A stretch of 64,000 bases of DNA from an uncultured SAR86 cluster bacterium (GTDB lineage Bacteria > Pseudomonadota > Gammaproteobacteria > Magnimaribacterales > D2472). The notes under the pieces are model-generated. The model searched no databases and had not been told where the DNA came from. It saw nothing but the letters and a program-made list of their open reading frames with translations. Of the stretch, positions 63,626 through 64,000 are shown piece after piece. The DNA is taken from positions 583,295 to 647,294 of the forward strand of contig CACKEY010000001.1 of assembly GCA_902599315.1 (NCBI GenBank), written 5' to 3'. The first letter of the stretch is position 1; the number at the start of each line of letters is the position of its first letter. Made by a program: the position numbers and the translations under genes.

Positions 63626-64000
63626 TCAAACTGATAAAAAAATTATTCAATTACTAGGCGCGGATGCAAGAATGTCAAATAACCAAATGGCGAAAGTGAT
63701 AGGAGTTACAGAGGGCACTGTTAGAAATAGAATTCAAAAACTTATTCAAAACAAAGTAATAAAAATTTCTGTAATCAATAACATTAATCGTTTAGAAAAT
63801 CCTTCTTTAGCTTTTGTTGGTTTAGATGTTGAAACCCGCTCAAAAGATTCAGTTGCTAAGGCTCTTTCAAAGATGAAAGAAGTAAGATTTGTTTCAACAT
63901 TATTGGGCCGCCATGATCTAATGGTTTTTATTCTTGCGGAGGATGTAACTAAGCTTTCAAAAGTACTATATGAGGAAATTGCCTCTTTGCCTGGCGTAAG
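63615..64000 (+). CDS. Second Lrp/AsnC family regulator (cut by window end)
   Basis: Not in the ORF track because it runs off the window. ATG 63615 opens MKLDQTDKKIIQLLGADARMSNNQMAKVIG with a normal helix-turn-helix, then ISVINNINRLENPSLAFVGLDV and SKMKEVRFVSTLLGRHDLMVFILAEDV of the Lrp ligand domain; about 128 residues are visible. It overlaps the first regulator by 11 nt, so the two are made together and may form heteromers. The two proteins differ clearly in sequence, so this is not a recent duplication. Confidence 0.85.
   Translation, partial: MKLDQTDKKIIQLLGADARMSNNQMAKVIGVTEGTVRNRIQKLIQNKVIKISVINNINRLENPSLAFVGLDVETRSKDSVAKALSKMKEVRFVSTLLGRHDLMVFILAEDVTKLSKVLYEEIASLPGV

Noticed and set aside
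1-64000. CRISPR arrays, insertion sequences, prophage or integrase genes
   Set aside because: No regularly spaced repeats, transposase, integrase or phage structural motifs are visible on either strand.

Overview
This window looks like a chromosomal segment of an uncultured, streamlined, AT-rich marine gammaproteobacterium; a SAR86-like lineage is plausible but unproven. The evidence is the strongly A/T-biased codon use, 1-20 nt overlaps at most gene joints, almost no intergenic DNA, convergent genes whose stop codons overlap, and gammaproteobacterial gene order (leuCDB-asd-fimV-truA-trpF-trpB-trpA-accD-SPOR-cvpA-purF; purL divergent from mltF; LpxH and AcnB present). I see no insertion sequence, prophage, CRISPR array or rRNA. 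No gap longer than 300 bases lacks a gene.

Layout. 1-12.8 kb: one long + strand run for chorismate, leucine, aspartate-family, tryptophan, malonyl-CoA and purine synthesis with a small FimV and a SPOR protein; folC is missing from its usual place after accD. 12.8-19 kb: minus-strand acnB, a LexA-controlled umuDC operon, lpxH and an anchored cyclophilin, with a small DUF1289 gene on the + strand. 19-36 kb: housekeeping genes (cysS, tRNA-Asn, uvrB, mltF, purL, two Nudix enzymes, a gamma-carbonic anhydrase-like protein, a dienelactone-hydrolase-family enzyme, alaS, lysC, dihydroorotase, tRNA-Ser). 36-45 kb: mixed accessory genes (PIF1-like helicase, AGCS symporter, PYROXD2/CrtI-like oxidoreductase, an unrecognised lipoprotein with an internal duplication, hflX, thioesterase, SDR, TM2 protein, metallo-hydrolase).

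45-64 kb is the highlight: about 20 + strand genes in one nearly gapless run that together match the actinobacterial and proteobacterial steroid (cholesterol-type) ring-degradation pathway. hsaC, hsaD, hsaE, hsaG and hsaF cover meta-cleavage of the former ring A and processing of the C5-C6 fragment. ipdA, ipdB, ipdC, ipdF, echA20, fadE30, a second fadE and fadA6 cover breakdown of the C/D-ring propionate (HIP-CoA). A 3-ketosteroid 9-alpha-hydroxylase (KshA) homologue, a P450, two SDR/hydratase extras, an EthD-domain protein and a luciferase-like oxidoreductase complete the set. Two overlapping Lrp/AsnC-family regulator genes follow and run off the window end.

The most unusual point is that KshA is encoded as two overlapping genes. 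The first is a complete stand-alone Rieske domain. The second is a catalytic subunit that keeps the outline of its own Rieske domain but has lost the stretch carrying all four cluster ligands, so the pair appears to have degenerated in a complementary way. FadD3, KstD, HsaA/HsaB and the KshB reductase are not in this window and must be elsewhere if the pathway is complete.
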